A stretch of 64,000 bases of DNA. Source: Doris montereyensis. Taxonomy: Eukaryota; Mollusca; Gastropoda; Nudibranchia; Dorididae. The position numbers and the translations under genes were made by a program. Positions 1-13,015 of the stretch are shown piece by piece. Where the stretch lies: positions 110,001-174,000 of the forward strand of contig JAXRKP010000098.1 of NCBI GenBank assembly GCA_037039925.1, written 5' to 3'. Numbering within the stretch: the stretch's first letter is position 1; each line of letters begins with the position of its first letter. Under the pieces are notes generated by a model that worked only from the letters and a program-made list of their open reading frames with translations, was not told the DNA's origin and did not search any database.

Positions 1-304
1 GAAAATCATGAAGATTAATACCAACAGTCCCGAAAGTCTTGAAGATTAATACCAACATCCACGAAAGTCATGAAGATTAATACCAACAGCCACGAAAATC
101 TTGAAGATTAATACCAACAGCTACGAAAGTCTTGAAGATTAATGCCAACAGCTACGAAAGTCTTGAAGATTAATACCAACAGCCACGAAAGTCTAACAGC
201 TTCTTGAAGATTAATACCAACAGCTACGAAAGTATTGAAATTAAGCTGAAGATTAATGCCAACAGAATAATCTTGAAGATTAATGCCAACAGCTACGATA
301 ACAT
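1..304. repeat. 31-bp minisatellite, about 9 copies
   Basis: Tandem units built on GAAGATTAATACCAACAGC followed by a CACGAAAGTCTT-type half. Copies differ by point changes and small indels, most clearly between 190 and 290. The array runs off the left edge and abuts a LINE remnant on its right. Confidence 0.85.
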
Positions 305-880
305 GTGGGTATACAAGTCACCAATAGGGCAAGTGACTTTCTTCCTATACCTAGGGAACAACATAGACGAAACAGGTGCAACAGAGTTGGATGGATGTCA
401 AGAGAAGGACAGGATATGCCCGAGGAGCATTCAAACTCCCAAAAGTGTGGAGATCAGGAAACATGAGGACAGCGACAAAGGATTTTTAATACGAATGTCA
501 CAAGTATTCTTCTATACGGATCAGAAACGGAAACTAGAAAAAGAAACAATCAATAAGCTGTAGTTATTCGCCTTAGAAAGATCCGCTGGCTAGACACAAT
601 AAGAAATGAAGACCTCTGGAGGAAAAGAAAACAACAGTATAATGATATAGAGCTGGAAATCAAGCAAGATGGTGGAGATGGATCGGGGACATTATGAGGA
701 AGCTAGCAACTAACATAACAAGACAAAGCTTAAAATGGAAATCGCAGGGAAAGCGAAGAAGAGGAAGACCAAATCCACATGGAAAAAAGATAGGGACATG
801 GACCTGGAAAGATGAGATGCAGTTGGACAGACTGAGGTGTAGACACGATAGCCCAGGGTAGAGGAAGACGGGGGGGGGTT
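305..880 (+). pseudogene. LINE ORF2 C-terminal remnant
   Basis: Broken frames on the plus strand match the C-terminal part of a non-LTR retrotransposon ORF2. They give, in order, FLYLGNNIDETG, then FLIRMSQVFFYTD, then KIRWLDTIRNEDLWRKRKQQ, then RWWRWIGDIMRKLATN, then ITRQSLKWKSQGKRRRGRP. This order is what I expect between the reverse-transcriptase thumb and the 3' end in common invertebrate LINEs. At least three frame changes make it non-functional. It is followed at about 917 by a TGATGA microsatellite, a usual 3' tail for such elements, which supports the plus orientation. The exact LINE clade is not determined. Confidence 0.75.
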
Positions 881-916
881 ACTTGGTGGCAAATACCCAC
901 AACCAGAGTGGAATGG

Positions 917-994
917 CTGATGATGATGATGATGAAGATGAAGATGATGATGAAGAGGATGATGATGATATGATGATGATATGATGATGATGAA
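917..994 (+). repeat. (GATGAT)n microsatellite tail of the LINE remnant
   Basis: About 78 bases of GAT/GAA triplets directly after the end of the LINE-like frames. Read as a retrotransposition tail rather than coding Asp repeats. Confidence 0.7.
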
Positions 995-1215
995 ACATCA
1001 GGTACACCATATTTTGTCTGATATATATTAAAGATAAATTACAAATATCGTAAATACCAGCTATTACCATCTTTCTGATACAACAATAGATGAAATTTTA
1101 GATGTAAACATCAAGTACACCATAATTATTTTGTCTCATATAACACAAGATAGATTTAAGATGTCGTAAACACCAGCGACTACCATCATCTTGATAGGAC
1201 AGATAGATTTTGGAT
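990..1215. repeat. Two diverged copies of a ~113-bp unit
   Basis: The first copy begins near ACATCAGGTACACCATA and the second near ACATCAAGTACACCATA. Both include a TCGTAAA(T/C)ACCAGC segment and end in an AGATTTT-type stretch. They differ by several substitutions and indels. The pair sits between the LINE tail and the large satellite. Confidence 0.65.
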
Positions 1216-1221
1216 CCAACA

Positions 1222-4200
1222 TTGTCGTAGATTTTAGTACTGCTTGCATCTGTGTTATTGTACATGTATTGTCGTAGATTTTAGTACTGCTTGCATCTGC
1301 ATGTATTTATTGATTCTAGTACTGCTTACATCTGTGTTATTGTACATGTATTGTCGTAGATTCTACTGCTTGCATCTGTGTTATTGTATATGTATTGTCG
1401 TAGATTCTAGTACTGCTTGCATCTGTGTTGTAGATTGTCGTAGATTCTAGCACTGCTTGCATCTGTGTTATTGTATATGTATTGTCGTAGATTCTAGCAC
1501 TGCTTGCATCTGTGTTATTGTATATGTATTGTCGTAGATTCTAGTACTGCTTGCATCTGTGTTATTGTATATGTATTGTCGTAGATTCTAGTACAGCTTG
1601 CATCTGTGTTATTGTATATGTATTGTCGTAGATTCTAATACTGCTTGCATCTGTGTTATTGTATATGTATTGTCGTAGATTCTAGTACTGCTTGCATCTG
1701 TGTTATTGTATATGTATTGTAGTCGTAGATTCTAGTACTGTTTGCATCTGTGTTATTGTACATGTATTGTAGTAGATTCTAGTACTGTTTGCATCTGTGT
1801 TATTGTATATGTATGTAGATTCTAGTGTGCTTGCATAGATTCTATGTATTGTCGTAGATTCTAGTGCTTGCTTGTTATCTGTGTTATTGTACATGTATTG
1901 TCGTAGATTTCTAGTACAGCTTGCATCTGTGTTATTGTACATGTATTGTCGTAGATTCTAGTACAGCTTACATCTGTGTTATTGTCATGATTCCATTGTT
2001 AGATTGTACATCTGTGTTATTGTAATCATTGTCCTAGATTCTAGTATTCAGCTTGCATCTGTGTTATTGTATATGTATTGTGTAGATTGCTAGTACATTT
2101 AGTAGATTCAGCTTGCATCTGTGTTATTGTACATGTATTGTAGTAGATTCTTGCATCTGTGTTATTGTACATGTATTGTAGTAGATTCTAGTACTGCTTA
2201 CATCTGTGTTATTGTACATGTATTGTCGTAGATTCTAGTACTGCTTGCATCTGTGTTATTGTACATGTATTGTAGTAGATTCTAGTACTGCTTACATCTG
2301 TGTTATTGTATGTATTGTATGTATTGTACTGCTTACATCTGTGTTGTGTATATGTATTGAGTAGATTCTAGTACTGCTTGCATCTGTGTTATTGTATAGA
2401 TGTATTGTCATAGATTCTAGCACTGCTTGCATCTGTGTTTATTGTATATGTATTGTCGTAGATTCTAGTACTGCTTGCATCTGTGTTATTGTATCTGTGT
2501 TATTGTATGTATTGTCCTAGATTCTAGTACTGCTTGCATCTGTGTTATTGTATATGTATTGTCGTAGATTCTAGTACTGCTTGCATCTGTGTTATTGTAC
2601 ATGTATTGTATTGTAGATTCTAGATTCTACCTTACATCTTGCATTCTAGTACTGCTTATTGTTATATGTATTGTCGTAGATTCTAGTACTGCTTGCATCT
2701 GTGTTATTGTATATGTATTACATTGTCGTATTCTAGTACAGCTTACATCTGTGTTATTCTATTGTCGTAGATTCTAGTACTGCTTGCATCTGTGTTATTG
2801 TACATGTATTGTAGTAGATTCTAGTATTGTCCTAGATTCTGCATCTGTGTTATTGTATGTATTTGCATTTAGTGTTATTACTTACATGTATTGTGTTATT
2901 GTACATGTATTGTAGATTCTGGTACTGCTTGCATCTGTGTTATTGTATATGTATTGTCGTAGATTCTAGTACTGCTTGCATCTGTGTTATTGTATTCTAT
3001 GTATTGTAGTAGATTCTAGTACTGCTTACATCTGTGTTATTGTACATGTATTGTCGTCGTAGATTCTGTGTTAGTACTGATTCTTACATCTGTGTTATTG
3101 TACATGTATTGTCGTAGATTCTAGTACTGCTTGCATCTGTGTTATCTGTGTTATTGTACATGTATTGTACATGTATTGAGTAGATTCTAGTACTGCTTAC
3201 ATCTGTGTTATTGTACATGTATTGTAGTAGATTCTAGTAATATGTATTGTAGTAGCTTACATCTGTGTTATTGTACATGTATTGTAGTAGATTCTAGTAC
3301 TGCTTACATCTGTGTTATTGTACATGTATCTGTGTTTGTCCATCTGTGTTAGATTCTAGTACTGCTTACATCTGTTATTGTACATTATTGTAGATTCTAG
3401 TACTGCTTGCATCTGTGTTATTGTACATGTATTGTAGTAGATTCTAGTACAGCTTAGATTATGTAGTACTAGATTCTAGTACAGCTTGCATCTGTGTTAT
3501 TGTACATATGTAGATTTGTCGTAGATTCTAGTACTGCTTGCATCTGTGTTATTGTTACATGTATTGTCGTAGATTCTAGTACAGCTTGCATCTGTGTTAT
3601 TGTACATGTATTGTCGTAGATTCTAGTACTGCTTACATCTGTGTTATCTGTGATTTATTGTGCATTATTGTATTGTAGTAGATTCTAGTACTGCTTGCAT
3701 CTGTGTTATTGTATATGTATTGTCGTAGATTCTAGTACTGCTTACATCTGTGTTATTGTACATGTATTGTCGTAGATTCTAGTACTGCTTGCATCTGTGT
3801 TATTGTACATGTATTGTCGTAGATTCTAGCACTGCTTGCATCTGTGTTATTGTACATGTATTGTCGTAGATTCTAGTACCGCTTACATCTGTGTTATTGA
3901 TTCCATTATGTATTGTCTTATTTAGTACTGCTTGCATCTGTGTTGTGTAGCATCTGTGTTATTGTATAGTATTGTCGTAGATTCTTGCTTACATCTGTGT
4001 TATTGTATATGTATTGTCGTAGATTCTAGTGTACTGCTTTACATCTGTGTTATTGTATATGTATTGTCGTAGATTCTAGTACTGCTTGCATCTGTGTTAT
4101 TGTACATGTATTGTCGTAGATTCTAGTACTGCTTGCATCTGTGTTATTGTACATGTATTGTAGTAGATTCTAGTACTGCTTGCATCTGTGTTTATTGTAC

Positions 4201-6420
4201 ATGTATTGTCGTAGATTCTAGTACTGCTTGCATCTGTGTTATTGTATATGTATTGTAGTAGATTCTAGTACAGCTTACATCTGTGTTATTGTATGTATGT
4301 ATTGTAGTAGATTCTAGTACAGCTTACTTGCATCTGTGTTATTATTGTATATGTATTGTAGTATCTCTAGTGTACATCTGTGTTATTGTCCTAGTCGTAG
4401 ATTTAGTTGCTTACATCTGTGTTATTGTGCTATTGTATATGTATTGTAGTAGATTCTAGTGCTTGCATCTGTGTTATTGTATATGTATTGTAGTAGATTC
4501 TAGTACTGCTTGCATCTGTGTTATTGTACATGTATTGTCGTAGATTCTAGTACTGCTTGCATCTATGTTATAGCATCTGTGTGTATTTAGATTCTGTACT
4601 GCTTACATCTGTGTTATTGTACATGTATTTGTCGTAGATTCTATTGTACTGCTTATATGTATTGTAGTAGATCTGTGTTATCTGTGTTATTGTACATGTA
4701 TTGTCGTAGATTCTAGTACTGCTTGCATCTGTGTTATTGTATATGTATTGTCGTAGATTCTAACACTGCTTACATCTGTGTTATTGTACATGTATTGTCG
4801 TAGATTCTATTCTGTGTTATTGTACTGCTTGCATCTGTGCTTATTGTATATGTATTGTCGTAGATTCTAGTACTGCTTGCATCTGTGTTATTGTACATGT
4901 ATTGTCGTAGATTCTAGTACTGCTTGCATCTGTGTTATTGTACATGTATTGTAGTAGATTCTATGTATTGTAGTAGCACTGCTTACATCTGTGTTATTGT
5001 ATATGTATTGTCATAGATTCTAGTACTGCTTGCATCTGTGTTATTGTATATGTATTGTCCTAGATTCTAGTACAGCTTACATCTGTGTTATTGTACATGT
5101 ATTGTCGTAGATTCTAGTACTGCTTGCATCTGTGTTATTGTACATGTATTGTCGTAGATTCTAGTACAGCTTACATCTTGTTATGTGTTCATGTATTGTT
5201 AGATTCTGCATTGTCGTTACATCTGTGTTATTGTACTGCTTGAATCTGTGTTATTTGTAGTAGATTCTAGTACAGCTTGCATCTGTGTTATTGTATATGT
5301 ATTTGTAGGAGATTCTAGTACAGCTTACATCTGTGTTATTGTATATGTATTGTAGTAGATTCTAGTACTGCTTACATCTGTGTTATTGTATATGTATTGT
5401 CGTAGATTCTAGTACAGCTTGCATCTGTGTTGTGTATGCATGTATCTGTGTAGATTTATTGTACATGTATTGTAGTAGATTCTGTGCTTACATCTGTGTT
5501 ATTGTACATGTATTGTCGTAGATTCTTGTACATCTGTGTTATACATGTATTGTAGTAGATTCTAGTACAGCTTACATCTGTGTTATTGTACATGTATTGT
5601 AGTAGATTCTAGTACTGCTTACATCTGTGTTATTGTACATGTATTGTAGTAGATTCTAGTACAGCTTACATCTGTGTTATTGTACATGTATTGTAGTAGA
5701 TTCTAGTACTGCTTACATCTGTGTTATTGTACATGTATTGTCGTAGATTCTAGTACAGCTTACATCTGTGTTATTGTACATGTATTGTAGTAGATTCTAG
5801 CACTGCTTACATCTGTGTTATTGTACATGTATTGTAGTAGATTCTAGTACTGCTTTTACATCTGTGTTATTGTATATGTATTGTAGTAGATTCTAGTACT
5901 ATCTTATTGTACATGTATCTGTGTTATTGTACATGTATTGTAGTAGATTCTAGTACTGCTTACATCTGTGTTATTGTACATGTATTGTAGTAGATTCTAG
6001 CACTGCTTACATCTGTGTTATTGTACATGTATTGTAGTAGATTCTAGCACTGCTTACATCTGTGTTATTGTACATGTATTGTAGTAGATTCTAGTACTGC
6101 TTACATCTGTGTTATTGTATATGTATTGTAGTAGATTCTAGTACTGCTTACATCTGTGTTATTGTACATGTTTGTTAGATTCTAGTATGTTTACATCTGT
6201 GTTATTGTATATATATTGTAGTAGATTCTAGTAACTGCTTACATCTGTGTTATTGTACATGTATTTGTAGTAGATTCTAGCATGCTTACATCTGTGTTAT
6301 TGTACATGTATTGTAGTAGATTCGCTTTCTTACATCTGTGTTATTGTACATTTAGATGAGATTACAGGTCTTACTTTTCTATTATTATTAAATACTGATG
6401 AAATAATCTGTGTTATTGTA
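1222..6420. repeat. Large 47-bp satellite array, roughly 105-110 copies
   Basis: The monomer reads ATTCTAGTACTGCTTGCATC, then TGTGTTATTGTATATGTATT, then GTCGTAG. The main variants are TAC/TAT at ATGTATT, GTCGTAG/GTAGTAG, TACTGC/TACAGC and TTGC/TTAC. Units with GTCGTAG predominate at the left and GTAGTAG at the right. Many copies are truncated or fused, especially near 2,280-2,360, 3,330-3,480 and 5,170-5,480. Short reading frames here are repeat translations, not genes. Confidence 0.92.
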
Positions 6421-6519
6421 CATTTTAAAAGGCTAGCCTTTTCTAAAGAAAAAACACTTGGCTCTCTTCATATCTCGATTGAAACTTTTTTCTTTTTCTA
6501 TGTGATTATTATTAGAAAT

Positions 6520-6945
6520 AAATAAAGTATAGTAGTAAATTCCTCTCTTACATCTAGAAATAAATAAAGTATTGTAGTAGAAAAAAGAAAAAAACACTCT
6601 CCTCTCTAGAAATAAATAAAGGCCAGGTAAGAAGAAAAAAGAAAAAACACTCTTCCTCTCTAGGAAATAAATAAAGGCCAGGTAAGAAGAAAAAAAGAAA
6701 AAAAACACTCTTCCTCTCTAGAAATAAAATAAAGGCCAGGCAAGAAAAAAAAGAAAAAAAAACACTCTCCCTCTCTAGAAATAAATAAAGGCCAGGTAAG
6801 AAAAAAAAAGAAAAAAAACACTTTCCTCTCTAGAAATAAATAAAGGCCAGGCAAGAAAAAAAGAAAAAAAACACTCTCCTCTCTAGAAATAAATAAAGGC
6901 CAGGCAAAGAACAAAAAAAAAGAAGAAAAAACACTTTCCCTCCTC
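6520..6945. repeat. ~57-bp A-rich minisatellite, about 7 copies
   Basis: Units contain CTCTAGAAATAAATAAAGGC, then CAGGTAAGAA, then an A/G-rich run ending in ACACTCTCC. Length varies through the A runs. It follows the 47-bp array directly, after a short transition containing partial 47-bp units. Confidence 0.82.
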
Positions 6946-7039
6946 TTCAAATGCCCCTGCATGCGCTGGAGGGTGTTGACCTCTGCTGTATGTACTAAAC
7001 TGTTCCAGAAAACGTTGACCGTTTCTGTTGAAGCAACTG

Positions 7040-7350
7040 CCCGTTACGGTAGGTATTTATGTAGCATACTAACAAAAACTCTGCTGACTGCTGGCCTTTT
7101 GTGGCGAAGGTGCGACAGTTTCGTGAACCAAGAATGGCGTCTCCAGACTTTCATCACAGCCTCTCCGAGTTTCTGCTGAAAACTAAGGGCGTTTTTTTTT
7201 AAATTATTGCAATTAATCCTCATCCTCCTATACGTAATTTTTACGGTAGATGCAGACCCAGACTCCCAGCCACAACAAAACGTGTAGATCTGAGTGCTAC
7301 TAAATACATTTTTCTTACCTATTGGTTTGCAGTTGTTAGGCATCGTGTAC
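7040..7350 (-). repeat. Dispersed repeat family B, copy 1
   Basis: The stretch holding CTACTAAATACATTTTTCTT and CCTATTGGTTTGCAGTTG resembles segments at 17,100-17,360 and 29,105-29,362. Shared features in order are a GGC..TTT..GGC block, a TTTCTTGAA- or TTTCTGCTGAA-type segment, and the closing ACTAAATA(C/T)..TTACGTATTGG..GGCAGTTATGAT. No coding content is recognised. Confidence 0.5.
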
Positions 7351-7424
7351 GGAACAATGGAACATGTGTGTTTTTTAAAGATGAAAGTTAAGTGAAAGGA
7401 GAAGTAGGTGGTACTTATAAGCTT

Positions 7425-7560
7425 CGATTCATTAACATTTACCCTGTCCACCCTTAGTGATGATCCAGAGGAGTTAAGAAAGAGGAAACCACAAGATGAA
7501 AGATAAGTGAAAGAATTAAAGGACAAAAGTAGGGCCTACTACTACTACTAGCAACACCCA
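7425..7560 (-). repeat. Dispersed repeat family A, copy 1
   Basis: Plus-strand landmarks are TTACCCTGTCCACC, then a GAGGAAACC segment, then AAGATGAAAGATAAGTGAAA and AAAGTAGGGCCTACTA. On the minus strand the element ends near GGTGGACAGGGTAAA plus an A/C-rich tail, which suggests a short retroelement (SINE or LINE 3' end) in minus orientation. A second partial copy follows at 7,595-7,700. Confidence 0.6.
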
Positions 7561-7594
7561 CGAACCGTCTATGAATTCAAAGGACTGGCTCACT

Positions 7595-7700
7595 GAAATA
7601 TACCTCATACACCAAAAGCGGTGATCTCAGGTTGAATTCAGAGGAAACAGCAAGATAAATGACATGATTGTGATTGAGCCATATGGCAGATCCTGTCAAC
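7595..7700 (-). repeat. Dispersed repeat family A, copy 2 (partial)
   Basis: Contains GCGGTGATCTCAGGTTGAAT, then AGAGGAAACAGCAAGATAAA, and diverges after that. Same orientation as copy 1 and only a few dozen bases away. Confidence 0.5.
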
Positions 7701-8035
7701 CCTCCATACAACAGGGGTAGAAAGAGGAAACCCAAACTTTCAAGACATTAGCAGGAAAAACAAAGAAGAAAAATAACACCAAGATGTTAAAACTCGTTTT
7801 CTTTTTACAAGTATTATTTATTGCTTAAAAGTGTTATGTTGGCTACACAAGGAAATCATTTGGACTTAAAACAAGTAATAATCATAAGGGAAATGAATAA
7901 CATTGTTAGGAAAACAAAATCCACCATACAGTAAAGAAAAAACAACCCCCCCCCCCCGTCACAAATCTATACAAACAGAAAAACAGAAAATGCATTCTAA
8001 AATAAAGCCAGCTCCTCCCCCCCAACCAGAGAAAT

Positions 8036-8310
8036 TTGTTTGTTTTCATTAAATTTACCCTATCCATCACATGTGGTGATTTCAGGGTGAATAAAGAGGA
8101 TACAGCAAGATGAAAGATAAGGAAAGTGAAAAGGAAAGAAGTAGGACCTACCAGCAATTTTGTTTGGTTTTTTTTTGTTGCTTCATTGAAAATACCCCCC
8201 TTCCACCATTGGGGTCATCTCAGGTGGATAAAGAAGAAACAGCAAGATGATAAATAATATAAAGAGTGAAAGGAAGAAGCAGGACCTGCCATCAACTTAC
8301 CCCATCCAGA
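8036..8310 (-). repeat. Dispersed repeat family A, copies 3 and 4 in tandem
   Basis: Two full-length copies lie back to back: 8,036-8,160 (ATGTGGTGATTTCAGGGTGA, then GAAGTAGGACCTACCAGC) and 8,180-8,310 (TTGGGGTCATCTCAGGTGGA, then GAAGCAGGACCTGCCA). Each starts on the plus strand with a TTTG- or TTTT-rich tail and CATT(A/G)AA. Confidence 0.65.
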
Positions 8311-10560
8311 GGAGAGAGACAAATAAATATCATTATCATGTGACATTGATTGACAGTTGGAGTAAAAAAAGTTGGAGTGATGGACAGAGAGAACAATAAC
8401 AAAAATAAAACATAAAAACCCAAGAAAGACAAACAGAAAGGAAATTTGTGCCTTTTATGTGATTGATTTTAAAATCAATTTTACCTTTCTATGACGTTTA
8501 CAAATATGCAACACACATTTGTACAGAGAGACAGAGACAGACAGAAAAAGAGGTGGAAGGGTCAGAGGTGACATTTAAAAAAAAAGAACACTATTTAAAG
8601 AAAGACAGAATAAGCATAAACAAAATGAAATTCAACAAGAAATACATCAACAAATGATGGAAGCTAAGTAATGTGTATGAATGAACTTGTGTTCCAAGTG
8701 AGTGGGTTTAGAATGTGAGAACAGTGACAAACAGTGATCAGATTACCTAGAACATGGTTGGTACAATCATATAGATAGATAGATATTTCATGGATGAATA
8801 TAGGCCTTCATGTATACATTGATCCTCATGATAATTGAGACATGAGATAGAGGCAATGTGATTCGGGACGAGAGAAGCCATACAAATTCTTAAATATATT
8901 GTTGTATACAAGAGTACTTTATATACTTTACAAAGAATAGAGTATACAGATGTCTGATTTACATACACAGAACAAACAAAACAAAATGAGCTCTGAACAA
9001 ATCTATCATCATTATGCGACATAGTCTCAGAAGGAGGTCTTGTTTATAAGAAGAAATAGCATTGCCTTTAGTTTAGTGCCATCAAGAACGTATAATACTT
9101 ATAGTTTAATGCCATCAAGAACGTATAATACTTTTATGGTGTAAACTGCTACCAAAATAAAGAGAAGTCATATGATTTTGCGTGATATTATCTAAAATAT
9201 GTTTTTCTATTATACGTCATTTTGGACCGCAAAGATCAAGAATTCAAGTCTTTTGGCCTCAAATATCAAGAATTCAGATTATGCGACTTTGAAGAGACAT
9301 GACAAATTTTTGCTCTGTGATCTTCACTGTAAAAAAAAAAAATGTTTAGCGCAACGTCCTCTTACTGGCCTCATTACCTCAAGGTTGAGATCCTGATTTG
9401 TGGCACACAGCCAATTTGAGCAGTCTAGCCTCTTCCTTTCTTCCTGGATTCATTGGTTATGTTTTTATCCAGGTCTTTAAACACACATTTAATTTAAAAA
9501 TTTGCAAGCAAAAGTTGAAATTGAATAACCATCCTTTGAATATTTTTTCTGAGAGGGAAAAGATTTTGAAATGACTATTCCACGTAGCAGACTAGTAAAG
9601 TGGACAGGATGCCATGCACACGTTTGCACTTCTTCCGTTTCTTTCTTTCATTGATTTTTAAAAAAAATAATAGTTTGTCTCCCTTGTTTCCATTTGTGAA
9701 CCAAAACCAAAAATTGTACACATCTTAATGATGTAAGCTAAAGGGATGATAAGCAAGTCTATGGGAACACAACCAAACCAACAATGTCACTGTAATGATG
9801 ATCACATGATTGGATTTCAGGGGAAATGAAGTTGTCGTTTTCACAATGCTGTCACGTATGAATGATCAAAGAGTTAATAATATTGAAAATTATGCAGACC
9901 TCTATGCCGGAACGTACAAAACCTACTTTAGTGGACAGGCAGATTTTTTTTTGCGGGTGAGCCGTGATCCCACAGAGTAATAAGCGTTTGAAGTTAGATC
10001 ACTGATGAATACAACGCATAAAGTGGCCAATACCAATCAGGGTAGGATTGAAGCCACAGGCATCATGGAGGCTACCTTGTCATTTTGATTGGTGGAAACT
10101 TCACAGGCCACATTTGTCAGCCAATCAGAATGTTAGGACAAAAGAATTGCCAGTGTCTAGTAAAACAGGCAGCTCTAGACCGCCACCACCCCAACGATCA
10201 CATTGAATTAATTCTGAGGCAAAATGGTAAATAAAACACACACACACACAAAAGTTTTAGTTTAAAAAATGGAAACATATTCAGACATTACAAAAATGGT
10301 TAACATTTTTTAGACATTTTAACTCATAGGAAACAGAGATTGAAATAATGGCATAAGCTACAAAACTAAGTAATAGGAACATGCAGATTAAATATGAGTC
10401 AAAGCAAATGTGGCTAACAAATCAGTAGTTAAATTATGAATTATCAAATATCTACATATACACAAGCAGAGATAGACTACTGATATAAACACAACTGTTA
10501 TAAATAAGCTATCATAAAAACATCTTTTTCTTTTATATCCATTCACTGACTATCAACATC
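8310..10560. other. No gene seen; simple AT-rich sequence
   Basis: Short A/T runs and a 37-bp tandem duplication at about 9,068-9,136 (TGCCATCAAGAACGTATAAT twice). A small cluster of CCAAT/ATTGG words lies between 10,030 and 10,135. No recognisable coding frame on either strand. Confidence 0.6.
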
Positions 10561-10574
10561 TGCGTTGATAATTT

Positions 10575-10690
10575 TTTTATGAAATGTTGGGAAGCTTTCA
10601 GTCATACACCGTACATTTTTGTGAAATGTTGGGAAGCTTTTAGTCATACATCGTACATTTTTGTGAAATGTTGGGAAGCTTTGCAGAGTG
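10575..10690. repeat. 42-bp tandem repeat, about 2.6 copies
   Basis: Units carry TGAAATGTTGGGAAGCTTT, then AGTCATACA(C/T)CGTACATTT. The last copy is truncated after GAAGCTTT. Confidence 0.8.
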
Positions 10691-10694
10691 AAAT

Positions 10695-11395
10695 GAAATT
10701 TAAACCAATCATACTTTAAAAAAAACCCAAAAAAACAAACCCCATCCCCAACACACCCCCCCCCCCAAAAACAACAAAGTAAAGTCTACAAGCAGTTTGA
10801 CTTTAGCGATGACACTGATATCACAAACACAAATTTTGAGGGTGAGATGTTTGAGTTTGGATTTTCTTTTTTCTTGATCACATTATTACAACATTTCAAT
10901 CTGCATTTTCTTGAGGTCCCACTTTCTTCTCACACTTCTCAGCTTTTACGACGAGAAGACTGAAATTAAAAGAGAGTCTCAGACTGCTTTGCTTTAACAG
11001 ATATTATCAGTTCGTTCATGAACTCAAATCTCTTAATGAACAGTCATTGTCTCGTAACATAACATAAGAATATCAATTTGAAATAATTTCAATTTTTGTA
11101 TTCAAGTATGAGGTTTTTTCCCCTTCTATTCTCATGATCACAGTCAATATTTTAATGTCAATAATTTCAATAGATTTAAATAAACTACTGTTATCACGCC
11201 TGTGAGATTTAAATAAACTACAGATTTGGTTTTGAGTTTATAACCCTGTTTGTTATGAAATTGTAACTTAAACAACGCTAAAACAATGTTCAACAGTGAA
11301 AGAGAAAAAGAACATTTTCTTTTAACCCCCCCCCAAATCAAGTTCATTGAGATGATAAAATTCATTTCATAAAAGCAACGTGAAAGGCAACAAAC
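10695..11395. other. No gene seen; AT-rich sequence
   Basis: Holds C runs near 10,757 and 11,327 and ordinary AT-rich sequence. A TAAATAAACTAC word is repeated near 11,176 and 11,210. No supported gene. Confidence 0.55.
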
Positions 11396-11945
11396 ATGGC
11401 TGTAAGATACCAAAAAAGATGTATCAGTGGCTGTAAGATACAAAAGATGTATCCGTGACTGTAAGATATGAAAGATGTATCCGTGACTGTAAGATACGAA
11501 AGATGTATCCGTGACTGTAAGATACGAAAGATGTATCCGTGACTGTAAGATAAGAAAGATGTATTCGTGGCTGTAAGATGTAAGATACTGTAAGAAAAGA
11601 TGTATCCATGGCTGTAAGATATGAAAAGATGTATCCATGGCTGTAAGATATGAAAGATGTATCCATGGCTGTAAGATAAGAAAGATGTATCCGTGGCTGT
11701 AAGATAAGAAAGATGTATCCGTGGCTAAGATAAGATATGGCGAAAGATGTATCCGTGACTAAGATAAGAAAGATGTATCGTGGCTGTAAGATACAAAAGA
11801 TGTATCCGTGGCTGTACAAAAGAGATAAGAAAGATGTATCCGTGGCTGTAAGATAAGAAAGATGTATCCGTGGCTGTAAGATAAGAAAGATGTATCCGTG
11901 GCTGTAAGATAAGAAAGATGTATCCGTGGCTGTAAGAAAAGAAAG
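11396..11945. repeat. 28-bp minisatellite, about 19 copies
   Basis: Units of GATGTATCCGTGGCTGTAAG plus ATAAGAAA. Variants are GTGACT/GTGGCT/ATGGCT and ATAC/ATAAG. Disturbed copies lie at 11,575-11,600, 11,725-11,745 and 11,815-11,835. Confidence 0.9.
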
Positions 11946-12534
11946 ACGTATAAATAGGCGAGTAAAGAGACGTGAGGTAAATATGAAAGCTAGAAATTGT
12001 TTTTAAAAAGCTCTTGAAAGTGTAAGTAAGAACAGAAGGTGATTAAATATTTCTTTCCGGTTTTATAAATATAACAGTCATCATATATCTCAGGGAATGA
12101 GAACTTATCAACAGCATTTATTATAGGCCACCCGCTTTGGTGTCGTGGTAAGGTAAGGACACTTCAGAGAAAAAAGGTTTGTGAAAACGTTTACACAAAA
12201 TGACGACATGGTGGAGCAGGCGAGCAAGTATCGTGGCGTAAGTTGTCCCAGTCATGGTTAGAAAAAAACACAGGAAGGTTGTCATGATGGAGCTCAGCAA
12301 CAAAGACATGAATCACATTATGGTTACCATGGAAACAGAAAACAGCTAGATGACCGTAGTGTAGTATCGTATCAACATTACATACAGACACAACCACTTG
12401 AAGAATGAATGAATAAAGTTATATATATATCACTTTTGTTTTGTTTCAATTAGACTCTCACAACAAACTTTTCATTGAGCACAGCAGCTGCTGACATGGG
12501 TACTAGGTCTAGTAGAGCAGTTGATCCTTAAACA

Positions 12535-13015
12535 TATTCATTTTGACCTATTTCCCCCACGCCCTGACATATTTATTTTAACCTATTTCCCCCGTGCCCT
12601 AACATTCATTTTGACCTATTTTCCCCACCGCCCTAGCATATTCATTTTGACCTATTTCCCCCACGCCCTAACATATTCATTTTGACCTATTTCCCCCACG
12701 CCCTAACATTCATTTTGATCTATTTTCCGCCACGCCCTGACATATTCATTTTGACCTATTTCCCCACGCCCTAACATATTCATTTTGACCTATTTCCCCC
12801 CACACCCTAACATTCATTTTGACCTATTTCCCCCCACGCCCTAACATATTCATCTTGACCTATTTCCCCCACGCCCTGACATATTCATTTTGACCTATTT
12901 CCCCCACGCCCTGACATATTCATTTTGACCTATTTCCCCCACGTCCTAACACATTCATTTTGACCTATTTCCCCCCACGCCCTGACATATGCATTTTTGA
13001 CCTATTTTCCCTGTG
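12535..13015. repeat. ~33-bp minisatellite, about 14 copies
   Basis: Units of CATATTCATTTTGACCTATT plus TCCCCCACGCCCT(A/G)A. The C run varies from 4 to 6 and some units lack the ATATT pentamer, so the spacing alternates. Confidence 0.9.

Noticed and set aside
1..6420. Regularly spaced repeats that might be taken for a CRISPR array
   Set aside because: Units are contiguous tandem repeats with no unique spacers, and the DNA is eukaryotic.
6961..7179. 72-codon plus-strand frame
   Set aside because: Overlaps repeat family B and lacks any recognisable motif or splice support.
7044..7526. 160-codon minus-strand frame
   Set aside because: Covers parts of repeat families A and B; no recognisable domain and composition like the repeats.
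10030..10135. Three CCAAT/ATTGG words suggesting a promoter
   Set aside because: No gene start nearby and no other core promoter element.
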